In this document: positions 1 through 12,000 of the stretch, piece by piece | How the letters are laid out: every line of letters begins with the position of its first letter | Position numbering within the stretch: position 1 is the stretch's first letter | Assembly (NCBI RefSeq): GCF_036032445.1 | Contig: NZ_CP107932.1 | Span: 1,986,501 to 2,050,500, forward strand | Direction of reading: 5' to 3' | Length of the DNA stretch: 64,000 nt | Source of the DNA: Nocardia sp. NBC_00416 | GTDB taxonomy: Bacteria; Actinomycetota; Actinomycetes; Mycobacteriales; Mycobacteriaceae | Position numbers and translations under genes: made by a program | Notes under the pieces: generated by a model | Databases searched by the model: none | Told to the model about the DNA's origin: nothing | Seen by the model: only the letters and a program-made list of their open reading frames with translations

Positions 1-3000
1 CCGCACGCTGATCTCGCCCGACGATCCCGGCAATGGCATTGACGGTCGATCCGTCCATATACAGCCGCAGGCAACGGGCCTGGAAGGGCTCCAATCCCCC
101 CAGGTGCCCGGCCAGCAGACTCTGGTCCTGGCGCCACGCTGTCCGCGCCCATTCGAGTGCGGCACGGGGACGAACCGGCGCGGCGACCCCGCTGTCGGCC
201 GCGGTGTGGTCGAGATTGCTGCCCGAATCCTCGTCCGGGAGCCGGCGTGCCTCGCTGCTCGGATCGCTCACCTGCGGCAGCACCCCGAGCACGGTGAAGA
301 GCTCCGCCACATCGACACCCGGCGTGCGGTTGGGCATCCGAGTGGAAGCGACGAATTCGTCGCGCCGACCGTCGCCCAGGAAGGCCCGGATAACCAATGT
401 TTCCGTACCGTCCACTGTCTCGAACTTCGCGTGGATCAGCGGAGCGTCGGAAGTGGCCCGGGCACCGGCCTCTTCGATGACAGTGTCGAGTTCGGTGTTC
501 TCCTCGGGCGTCAGATACCTGCGCAACATCGAATCCCAGACGATGGTGGCGCGCCCGGTACGCTCCCCGGCGAGCTCCCGAGGCAACCAGGTGAGCGCGC
601 TCTCCTGGTCGATCCGCGTGGGATCGCCACGTCGCGCATCCTCGAAAGCCGTCAATATCGTTCGCACCGCTTCGACTTCGATATCGACGAATCCGGCGGC
701 AAGTCGATACTGATCGTCGAGGTTCGTGGCATGCAACGGGTCCAGGTCGCATCCGGCTACGTCGACAACCCGGGGCCGCACCGCGAGCAGTTCCCGTACT
801 CGGTTCACCTGCGGGTCCGGGCACTCCCAGCGGTCCTCGACAAGAGTCCTGCCGTCGGGATCACCGATCTCTTCGCCCCGGAAATCGAAGCGGTACTGGT
901 GTGCGCGCGCTTCGAGCAACCCGCACGCGCCCGGCACGACGATTTCCAGCGGCTTCCCGGTGGCGATGGTCGCGAATACTTCGACCAGATAGAGCAACCG
1001 CGCGCGCCTGGGATCATTGGTCTGCGTCCCGCGCTCCATGTACTGCGCGATCTCGGATTCATTCGCGTTGATCGCCGCGAGGTAGGCATCGGCAACGGCC
1101 CGCAGGGCCGCCGGTGTCCGCGCGGGCCGGCCACCCATGACGGAATGCCACTGCGCGATCTCGGGTTCGAGGCCGGCCAGCGCACGTTGATTCAGCGCTT
1201 GGAGCAGCCGGGTCGGCGGGTGGCTCGTGAGGCGCGCGTTGGGCGGTACGTGCGGGAACAGCACCCGAGCGGTTGCTCCGTCCGGCCGTGCCTCGACCTC
1301 CTGGATCAACGCGTCCCAGATGTAATTCTGCTGACGGAAGTGCAGCTCCTCCTCTGCATTTCGCGACGGGAGCTGCCGCCGGTCCTCCTGCAGCCAGTCG
1401 GCCATTCTGCGGATGCTCGCCACCGCGCCGGCGATCGATTCGGAGACATCCCCGTCGCCGATGGCTGCCTGCGCGTCCTCCGAGGCGGCGTTTTCCCCGA
1501 CGTGGAAGTCCCACATCTCGCCGTCGGTGACCTCCCCGGGCAGCACGATCCGATCGCCGTTGTCGTCGACGGCCATTTCGATCGCGTTGCCGTGGCGATC
1601 GACGGCCAGGGCGACGAAACCGCGTACGGCGGCCGGTTCGTCGCGGTCGCGGAACACTTCCCGCAAGCCTTTGCCGGGGTCATCGATATGCACGTCGCCG
1701 TCGCGCCACACCAGCCGGAAGCAGTGGCCCTCGGCGCCGTGTTCCTGCGGATTGCGGAAGGCGTCGAAGACGACGATGCCGGCGCCTTCCCGCTCGGCGG
1801 CGGGCAGGGATGCGACCAACCGGCGCAGCGCGGCTTCCGCATGCTGGTGGGCACGCTGCGGATCCACCTCGAAGCGGCGCACCAGCGCCAGCGCTTCGTC
1901 GCCGCCGACGCGCCGCACGAAATCGCTGACCAGCATGCCCTGCAGCCCGACCCGCTCAGGGGCGTCGATGGCGGGGTTCTGCTCTTGCAGCAGACGCAGC
2001 AGCATCGGCCCGCACTGGTTTTCCTCGTGTCCCCGGCCCTCGTTCAGTTGCTCGATCGAGGCGGCGTCGTCGGCACGGCGGCTGTCCGGCTGTTCGGTAT
2101 CCGCCACACCGTCGGAGGAGGGCGAACTCGACGAGAGTCCCCAGGGCGCGAACTCGAATGGCAGTGCACCCGCGAAGCCACCGATTCTCACAATAGGATC
2201 GGGCGCCCAGTCCTGCGACGCCATGGCGCCTGCCAGGGCACCTCCGAGAGCGCCCAACACGGCACCTGCCGCAGCGCTCCCGCCCATCCCGGGCTGATCC
2301 GTCGGCGAGACGAAACCGATGGGCGTGGGCGGCTCCACCCAACTGGACAGTTCCCCGACGTCGAGGCCTGCGTAGCTCGCCATTCCCGGTATCTGGTAGA
2401 GGTGGATCATCGAATCCATACGACGATCGAAGTATTCGACACCTGCCCGGTGAAGTTTCTCGAGGTCGACCAGGAAAACGAAGTCCTGCTGCCCTTCCGA
2501 CTGTGCAGCCCGGGCGAGAGAACTCTGAGTTTGGTACCCGCCGTCGAACCCGATCGTGGTGGTTCGATAACCGAGCCCTCTGATTCGTTCCCCGAGTGGT
2601 GTCACACCCTCGGTCTCACGGCCCATGGCCACCGAGTGATTGTGCAACCGGATCGGATGCGATCCTGCGTGGGCTGCACCGATATGGATGGCCATCAACG
2701 CATCAGGATTCGCTTGTTTAGCCTCAACCACTCGATCGGTCAGATACGCTTCACGCTCTTCCTTCGACGGTGATGTCGAATGATCGATATCGACCGGGAC
2801 AAGCTTGATTCCGACGTAAACCATTGCATGCAGAATCTCGCGGGCGCCCGCCGCCGGCCCGCAGTCCACCGTATCGAGATTCACGTATTCGCCATTGTTC
2901 AAACGGTCGAACGCCGGATTGTGCGGAGCCTCGAATGCCCAGAATTCGACTCCCGCTCTGCGCAGTTCACCCGCTTGGGCTATCAGATGGGTCCCGATCA

Positions 3001-6000
3001 TTTCATTGCCGTGGTTGTCCGCCAGGAATACGATTTCTCGACCCTGCAGCAGTTCTTCCCAATCGACCTCCCGCCGTTGCCGCACCGATTCCGCCAGATA
3101 CACACCCAGATTCGGGGGCTTGCCCGGGAGATCGGAATCCGCGGAGACGCCGGCGTCCGTGTTGTCGGTCCGGGCAGCGGAGACAGCGGCCTCACCGTTG
3201 GCCGTAGACGGACGTGTTTCGTATACGTGCGCGCCCGTTCCTTCGGGAATGTTCGGGTCAGCGGCGTGCCACAAGTCGCGTGCGGACGGCCTGCGCGACC
3301 GCTTCCGCTCCGGCCGGCCGTCGGCGCTGTCCGCCGGGCCGGGGTCCGCGGCGGGCTCCGGATCCCGCGGCGCGCCGCGCAGCAGCTGGCGGGGCATATC
3401 CTGGCCCGAGACTCCGGTCGGCCGTTCTCCCTCGGCGAGCGGGAGCTTCAGCTGTCCGTTCTCCGATTCGAAGCCGAAGACGCGCTCGGCGTCGCGCTCC
3501 TGGCGCGCCGCCCATTTCCGGACCGCGTGCTCACCGCGGTGAATCAGCTCGCGGCCGTCTTGGCGCTCCTTCACCACGATCATGTCGAGGTCCGGATCCC
3601 AGGTGAGGACCGCCAGATGCGCACCGCGATTGCGGCGGTAGTCGATGCCGAGCGTCACGGTCGCGGATACGCCGGCCTCGTGCATGGCGATCACGTAGTC
3701 GATGGGCTCGGAGATGTTCGCGTAACCACCGGGACGCCAGTTGCCGCGCAACGACACGGCGACATCCACGGGATCGTCACCCGCCAGCGAGAATTCTCGG
3801 GGCTTCGTGGTGGGCTCGTCCGGCTCCTCACCACGCGCACGCTGGTTGGCCGCCGCCGTCGCCGCGACCGCGTACGGCGCGCAATCGCCTTTCAGGCGAA
3901 CAGCTTCCGCCGCTGCCGACGGAGCCCGGTTCACTGTGGCACGACCGTCACCGGGGTCGACGATCTCGGCGGGCGGCTGCACCAGACCGTCCCGCACCAC
4001 CCGCTCTATCCGGCCGAGTTCCACCGTGTTGGTCTGGACGGTGGCGGCGGCCCGGACCAGGCTGTCGAATTGTACGAGCCGCGCGACCGACTCGCTTTCT
4101 GCGTCCACCAGCCGCGGCAGCAGGTTCTCCAGCAGTGCCGGAGTCAGGTCGGTGGCCTCGGGCACCCCGAGTTCCCGCCGGCGGTCCGGACCGAGCAGAT
4201 CCATCATGTGGGTCTGCTGGGCGCTGAGAAGCTCCTGCAGTGTCCGCAGCGTTTCGAGGCCGGACTTGGCGCTGTCCAACGGAACGCCGAAGGCGGCGGC
4301 CAGGTCCCGCAGTGTGCTGAGGGCACTGTCACGGCGGTCCCGGACCCGCCGCGACTCCTCGATCAACTGATCGAACCGGCGGATCCGTTCCTCGAGGCGT
4401 TCGGTCTCCGCCGCCCGACGCTGGTATTCCGCCCCGAGTTCGAGCAGCTGACCCAGCTCATCGCGGCGGCGACCGCCGGCCGGGTCCGCCGCGGCCTGCT
4501 GGTGCAGCCAGCGCAGTCCGTCCAGGTCTTGCGGCGCGCCCACCAGCGTGAATTCGTCGTCGTCGACTTTCGTCGCGTAGGTGGCGCGATACTCGTCGAA
4601 TCGCTGCTGGGCGACGGAACGGCGCGCATGCCAGAGACGGAGCGCCGCGCGCACCGCCTCGACTTCGCGGACCTGCCGGCGCAGCTCGAGAATCTCGGTG
4701 ACACTGTCGATCACCTCGCGCAGACGCTGTTGCTCCGACCTGGCTTCCTCCCTGCCCAGGGCGAAGGCACTCTCCAAGAGAGTCGACCGCCGGTTGAGTC
4801 GCTGTAGGACCTTCTCGTCCAGCTTCGCCGGATCGACGCCGAATTCCTCGCCGGTCCGTGCCAACCGGCGGCCCAGCTCTTCCTGCCGGGATCGGGCGTC
4901 CTGGGCGCGTTGAGCGAGCTCGCCGACCAGCGTGAACCGCGATCCCGCGGTCGATACGCCGGTATCGGCGATGGCGTCATCGAGGCTGTTGTCGAGTTCG
5001 CGCAGCTTCTGATCGCGCGCGGCGACCACGTCGGCCCATTCGAGCAGCACCCGATACTCGTCTGCGTTGGCGCGCAGTAGGCGCCTGCCCGACTTCTCAT
5101 CGCTGGACTCCAGCTCCGTCTGCGTGGCGGCGCTGAGATCGCGCAACTTCGCCAGTGTTCGCCGCCCCAGCCGCGGCTGATTCTCACTGTCCGGTTCGAA
5201 GCCGTACCTCACGGTGTCGCGGATCGCGCCGTCCGGGACGTAACGCAGGGCGCCGGGCAACGGACGTTCGGCGCGGACCTCCTCGATTTCCTGGGCGGTG
5301 GCGGCGATCCGAGCAACCTGCCCGGCCAGCCGACGGAAGTCGTCGACGGACCCGGCACCCTGCTCGGCTCGTGCATGCGCGTCGTAGAGCGCGTCTTCCA
5401 GCGCGTCCACCGTGTCGGACCACGCCTCGAGACGACGCAGGTCCGCAAGCATTTTCATGACCGAGTAACGCTTGAAGAACTCGTGGTCCGCCGAGATCAA
5501 CTCCCGCAGTTCATCGCTGATCGGCTCCGACGGTGACGACGGGGTCTGCGCCCGTACGTCCGCACGCTCCTCGTCGACCCGCACATCGTCGAGCAGATCC
5601 TCCTGCGGGATCTCCAGCAACGCCGCGTACCGGCGGCGGTGCAGGACGAGTTCATCGGCCATCGCCGCCAGCACCGGCCCCGCCTCCAGCAGAGCCTCGA
5701 CCGTCACTCCCTCGGGAATGCTGTACTTCAGTCGATAACGGAGTTCCCGCGCTTGGAGCTCGGCGTCGCGGCGCCGCACGGCCAGCGACTCGGGCAGCAC
5801 CACGGGCGACTGGGCGGCGGCCGGTCCACTACCCCTGTTCCCGAGCAGTTTTCGCAGCAGCCGGCGCCCGGCCCCCGGTCCCCGGTGGGCGTGCGCGGAC
5901 AGATCGTCGCCGCCGAATGCGTTCGGCGTCACTCGGCCGGTCGGGTCGAAACGCGCCCCTGCGCGCGGATGCCCGCCGCCGAACGGTGCGAGCCCCGACG

Positions 6001-9000
6001 CGGGCAGGCCGGGACGGGTGGATCCGGCGCCGATCTGCGGCCTGTCGACTCCCGGGAGTTCGGGCGTGGACGGGCCGCCCGCCGGGCCGCCGGTGAGCTG
6101 CCTCGGCTCGGTGACCTCGCCCGCGTCCGGCAGCAGGTAGCCGTACTCGATTGTCTGGTCCCCGTCGGTGAAGCTGCGAGTGACGACCCGGGTGAATCCG
6201 TGTCCCAGCGCGATCTCCGGTATCCCGGTTACGGACTCGACCCACAACATCCGGGTCCCCTTGGGAGCCAGGAATACGCCGAGGTCCACGAAATCGAAAC
6301 GATTCGAAGGGATGTGGCCGATGTCGGCGGCGCTGAAGCCGGGGTTCCAGAACACTCCTGGCCCGCCCTGTCCGTCCGACAGGAACGGGATGGTCAAGAA
6401 CAGGTCGCGGTCCGAGCGGTTGTGGTGCATCGTCTCGTCCGCCCGGCGCACATGGCCCGCCCCGTCCTCGTCGGCGGAACGCTCTTCCGGAGTACCGGTC
6501 AGATAGTCGTCGGCCGCCGTGTACCCGAGCGGACTCTGCGCTACCGCGCCCTTGATCCAGGCCAGGGAGTCGCGGACCGGGTCCGGGTACGGCTCGCTCC
6601 AGTACCGCCGAGCGAATTCGACAGCCTTCTCGCGGGTATCGAACATCAATGCCGTAGCGGACAATTCGGCCAGGGCCACTTCATGTTTGCGTTCCAGCGG
6701 CAGGGCCTCGAAATCCGCGTCGGAGAGGAGCGGCCGGTATACGAACGGTCCGTCGTTCTCCGCCCGCGGCGCCTCCGGCTCGGCTTCGCCGATGTTCTCG
6801 CCGGTCACGATCCGCCCCTGCAGTACCTTCGCCGGTGGCTCGGGTTGGTCGGGCGCATCCGGATCCCGACCACCGTCGGGCGCATCCGGGCGGGCGCCGA
6901 TCATGCGGCCCTGCCCCAATCCCAGCGGCCGGCGGCCGTGCAACGGAAGCTCCGGATCCCGGGGGCTGTCGAAGACTATGGCGTCCACGTCGCCGACGCC
7001 GACACCCGCCGCCTGCACCCACTCGTCGATCGCGTCGCCGAATATCCAGCGACCCTCGACGGCACCGGCGAAACCGTTGTCGTGGACCAGGGTGTCGCCG
7101 ATCTCCACCCGCCCTCGCAGCTCCGGGTTCTCCACGAGCAGCTTCTCCGTCACCCGGACCACCGCGAACGCGTGATCGCCGAACCGGCCGAGGTTCATCA
7201 CACCCGCGATCGCGTGTTTGCCGCCGCGGACTTCGGCCACGGCCGCAGCCAGACCCTCGACACCCACTCCGAGGGGCTCGGTACGGAAGTCGGCGTCCAG
7301 CCCCACGGCCATGGCCACATCCGACATGCCACGGGCACGCACGATCGCGTTGCCGACCGATTCCGGGCGCATCCGGGCGGCTACGGCCTCGTCCACCACC
7401 GCATGAATGACCGCCTGCACCAACGGAACACAGATCTTCGGGTCGGTACCGACGAGATGGTCCGCTGCGGCGGGGGGGCGCTCATAGGCGGCCAGATCCG
7501 CGACGGGCGGGTCGAGGGTGGCGGCGGTGATCGGTGTGGCGGTCGCGGCGACAAGCAGAGTGTTCAGTTCCGCGTCCAGCCGATCGACTGTCACCACGGC
7601 ATCGTGGTACGCCTCGGCGGCGGCCACCGAGCCGTCCAACGAGACGTAGTCGTCGGCGACGCCCTGGGCGTCGGCCGGCAGCGCCTGCTGACGCAGCAGC
7701 GCGCGGACCAGGTCGGCAGTCGCGTTCTCTTCGGTGATTCCCAGCTCACCGCGGGCCTCGGCATCGAGGGTGGCCAGCAAGCGCCGGCGCGCTTCCTGCT
7801 GACGCTCACGCAGTCCGGTGAGTGCTGCCGCGACACTGTCCGCATCCTTGGACAGCCCGATCTCACCGGCGCCGACGAGGGCGAGTTCCCAGCTGCGGGC
7901 GAACACGGCATTCCGAGCCAGCATCAGCTGTTCGGCCTTCAGCTCGAGCTCGGCCGCGCGCAGGGTGAGCTGGTCGGCGGGCTCGGCCGATGCCAGGCGG
8001 GCTTCGGCGACCTGCAAGAGCCTGCCCAGCCCTCGATGGCGTCGCGTCGGATCGAAGCCGGTCCGGCCCGGGCCACCCGGCTCGGCCTCGGCGTGCAGGG
8101 CACGCAACGCGTCCAGATCTGCCGTCGAGACAGGCAACCGATCCGAATCCTCGGGGAACCAGGTCAGGTGTTCGCCGCGCCGCAGCTCGAACTCCCGCTC
8201 CAGTACGGCCTGTTGCGCGGCGATCCGGCGCCGCACTGTCGCCAGTGCCTCGATCCTGTGCAAACGGTCACGAGCGAAAACGAACTCGTCGACAAGCGGC
8301 AGCATCGTGTCCACCAGGTTCCTGCGCCGCGTGGTCTCGCGGTCGGATCCGTCCAGGCGGTCACGCATTTCGAGCAGTTGGGTGCGCGCCTGCCGGGGAT
8401 CCGTCGGATCGATCCCGAGTCCCGCCGCACGCCGCGCCAACTCCAGTTCCAGCCGTCGGACGGTGGCGGCGTTCTCGCTCTGGATCCAGAACAACTCCGG
8501 TCCCGATCCGAGCAGGACGGGCTTCCCCCGGCCCACCCTGTTGCGCGCCACGTACACCACGTTCTCTATCTGCTGGCGGTGCCGGCCGATCCGTGCCTCA
8601 CGTTCGAGATCCGCATCCCCTCCCGTCCGAGGGGCGACCTGCAACTCCAGTAGCGCGCGGGATGCCCGTCCGAGGAGATCGACCCGCTCGGCCAGCCACG
8701 CGGCATCGTCCGCCGGGCTCAGGCCCTGCTCGCGGAGAATATTCCCTTGGTGCAGAACATCTTCCATCCGATCGACCCAGAAGAATTTTTCGGTGAAGGT
8801 TTCGATCGCCTCGATTTCCTGCCCGGCACGCACGAAGAAGAGGTGCCGCTTGGCCGCCGCGGCCACCTCCGGATCATCCGAGTCGGCCAGATGGTCCAGC
8901 CACTGCTCTTCGTCACCCGAGAACTCCGAGTCGTCGAGATCGGGTCGGCTGAACAGCGCCGCCGCGGCCTCGTTGGCGCGGTCGTTCCATTGCGCTCGTT

Positions 9001-12000
9001 CCGCGGAGTCCTCCACCAGCAGCAGACTCGGATTCAGACCCGCGGGGAGGTCCAGGTCGTTTTCCCGGTCGATGCGATCGGCCAGCCGCAGGCTCAGCTG
9101 CCGGAATTCGTCCGCGTACTCGCGACGGAGACGGTTCAGCGCCTCGATCGGTGCGGCCAGTGACGGCACAACGGACGCGGTGGGGGCGGCGTCCGGCACG
9201 GGAGCCGAGGGGATTTCGGTCGGAGCTGGATCCGACAGCCAGCCTGCGGGCGGCTCCGGGTCGATCCGGAAACCCTCGCCGGCCAATACATCATCGGCCA
9301 GCGCCTCCGCCACGAATGCCTCCGCACCGTCGACAGCGACGACCCGGATCACCGGCGGCGCCGGGGCCAACGGGTCTTCCGCCAGGACTCGCCGAGACTC
9401 GGCCAAGCCCGCCAGATCCTCGGCCAGCCGCCGCGGGTCCATGCCGTTCCAGGCGATCACCGCCCGATCGCGGCCCAGATCATTGCGAACCGCGTGGTAG
9501 CCGCGAGTCCGGTACAGCGCCGCCCGCAGCGCCGCCGGCGTCGGCTCCTGCGCGGACACGAAAACGGTGATGTTCGAGGCTGTTCCGGTGTCCGCGGACG
9601 ATACCGCCGCCCGGTCCGACGGATCCCCGTCCCCCAGCGGCAGTGCCAGCGGTTGCAGATCGCCGGACTGCAACGCCTGCATCCAAGGTCGGGCCAGGGC
9701 CAGAGTGTTCACGAGCTCTTCGAGCCGGGACAGTTGTCCGTCGTCCGGCGCCGACCGGTCGGGGTCGGACAGTTCACGCTGCAGCCGCAGATCGCCCAGT
9801 TTCAATTCCAGCGCCCGCAGCACAGCGGCCGCGCGGTGCCGGCCCACGATGCCGTCGGCCGCCGCGACCGATTCCGGCCAGGTGCCGACGAACGCGGCCC
9901 GCTTCGCCTCGTTCCACTGCGCCCACTGCCGGGCGACATCGCCGACCGTGAGGTCCGGATTCCCGATCAGCTGTTCGTCGGCTTCGGCGATCGCCCGCGC
10001 GGCCTCGGTGATTTCGGCGCGAGCACCGAAAAGGCTCCGCTCAGCATCGGAATCGTCCGGTTCGGTCTCGGTGGGCACGATCTGCTGGACCGCACCGGCC
10101 AACCTGCCATCGGCTGTCGCGGCGGCCAGTACGTCGGCACTGCCGACCAACTCGACCTGCCGCGAATTCGCGTCCCGGCGCGTCGGCGCGTCGCGGGCCG
10201 CGTTCTCCGCCTGCCACACCGCGTTCATGGCCACAACCCGGTGGGCCAGATCGTCGCCATCGAATCGGACCAGGTCGACCGAGTGCGGCGCCCGGGCCCG
10301 GGCCGCGCTGTCGAGATCGATTCGCACCACCGCGAGAACTGCGATCGACGCCGCGCTCTCGCGTTCGACGCCGAACAACCGCAGAGCTTCCAACGAGGCG
10401 TCGGATATCCCACTCAGTTGCTGGCGAGCGGTCCTCGGCACATAGCCGGTGAGGTCGGTCGCGTCTTCGGGCCCGTATCCGAGCACAAACCGGCCACGGG
10501 TGCGGGAATCCGATGGACGCGGGATCGACAACACCGAGATCGTCGGCTGCCCGGGGGTCCGACCGGCTTGATCGCCGGCGTCACGCAGAGCGGCGCTGAG
10601 TGCGTCCAGCTCGTAGAGCATATCGAACTGGTCCGTCGTATCGGCCCACGCCCGCAACCGCGCCAACTCCGCCCGGTTCACCTCGTCACGCACCGACCAC
10701 GGAATACCCTCCGCCGCACCGATGACCTCCGGGTGCAGTATCCGCAGCACCCGCTTCTCGGTGTCGCTGCAGTCGGCCCAGAGTTGCCGATTGACCAGCG
10801 CCTGCGCGCGCGCTTCGTCGACACTGCCGGTCGCCAGCATATCCGAGACATGCGCCAGCCCGGCCCGGTCCAGCACTCCGCGCACCAACGCCTCGGCGGA
10901 CACGGGCAGGTCGCCGCCCCGATAGTGCGCGGCTTGCTGTGCGGCGTCGAAATTCGCGATCGACTGGTCGAGCTCGTCCCGCAACTCGTCCAATTCGCGG
11001 ACGAGATCGAGGTGTTCGCCGACCAGCTCTTGCACTCTGTCGATCTGCTGGCGGGCCTCGCGATTCCCGGGTGCGGCGCGCAGTTGCGCGAGCAACTCGG
11101 CAGCTCCTGCCGCATCGGTGTAGTCGTGCCCCAGAGCCATATCCAGCCCCGCGAGTTCCTGCCCGATCCGGTGCCGCACACTCCGCTGCACCGCACGCTT
11201 TTCCTCGAACCTCAGTACGAAGGCCTGGAACATCGTGCGTTCGGCTTCGCTCATCGGGTCGAGAGCCTGCCCCGCGGCGTCGAAGACTATTCCCTGCGTG
11301 AGCAGCACCTTCGACTGTTGCTGCGGCGGGAAATCGTGGACGACGACACCGTTCCAGTCGACTACCACCAGACGCCCGTTGTCGTTGACGACCACATAGG
11401 TGTGTCCGTCATCCTCGCCACCGATTTCTCCCGAAAGAGAATCGGTCACCGCGATCATGCTTCCCGGGCCCGACTCGATCAGGGTCTGCGCGACCGCGTC
11501 GTGATCAACGAAATCTCGCGGCCGACCACCCAACGCGACAGCCAGCTCCAAACCGGTCGCGCCATCGCCATCTCGTTCTAGCAGTCGGATGTTCGGGTTG
11601 CCGGTCAGCGCCTTGATCACCATGACAGCGGCGGGCATGCAGAAGCTGGGCAGCGAACGCAGCGGTCCTTCTCGCCGGTACGCAACGGCCTCGGAGATCT
11701 CCTGATCCAACTCGGCCACCAGCGCCGCCGCCTGTGCCAAGGCCTCGGCGATCTCCGCCGAGTCGGCGAGATCATCCACGCGTCCCTGGGCGAGGTCGAG
11801 TTCGGCGGCCTGGAGCAGGGAGTCGGACCGGTGGCGGTGCCATGCCAGCAGCGCTCGCAGTCGGCGGGCATTCGATCCGTGCAGTCGGTCGAGTTCCTCG
11901 GTGAGCAGCTGGTGCCGATGGAGGGCCGTCCACAGGCGACGCCGCGGATCTCCCTCATCGAGCGACGCGGTCTCCGCGAACTCGCGTACCGTGCGAGCCC

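Noticed and set aside
2219-2287. Signal peptide of a new protein starting near 2287
   Set aside because: The hydrophobic run has no positively charged start region or upstream stop, and the frame is continuous with the EreA/ChaN-like domain before it.
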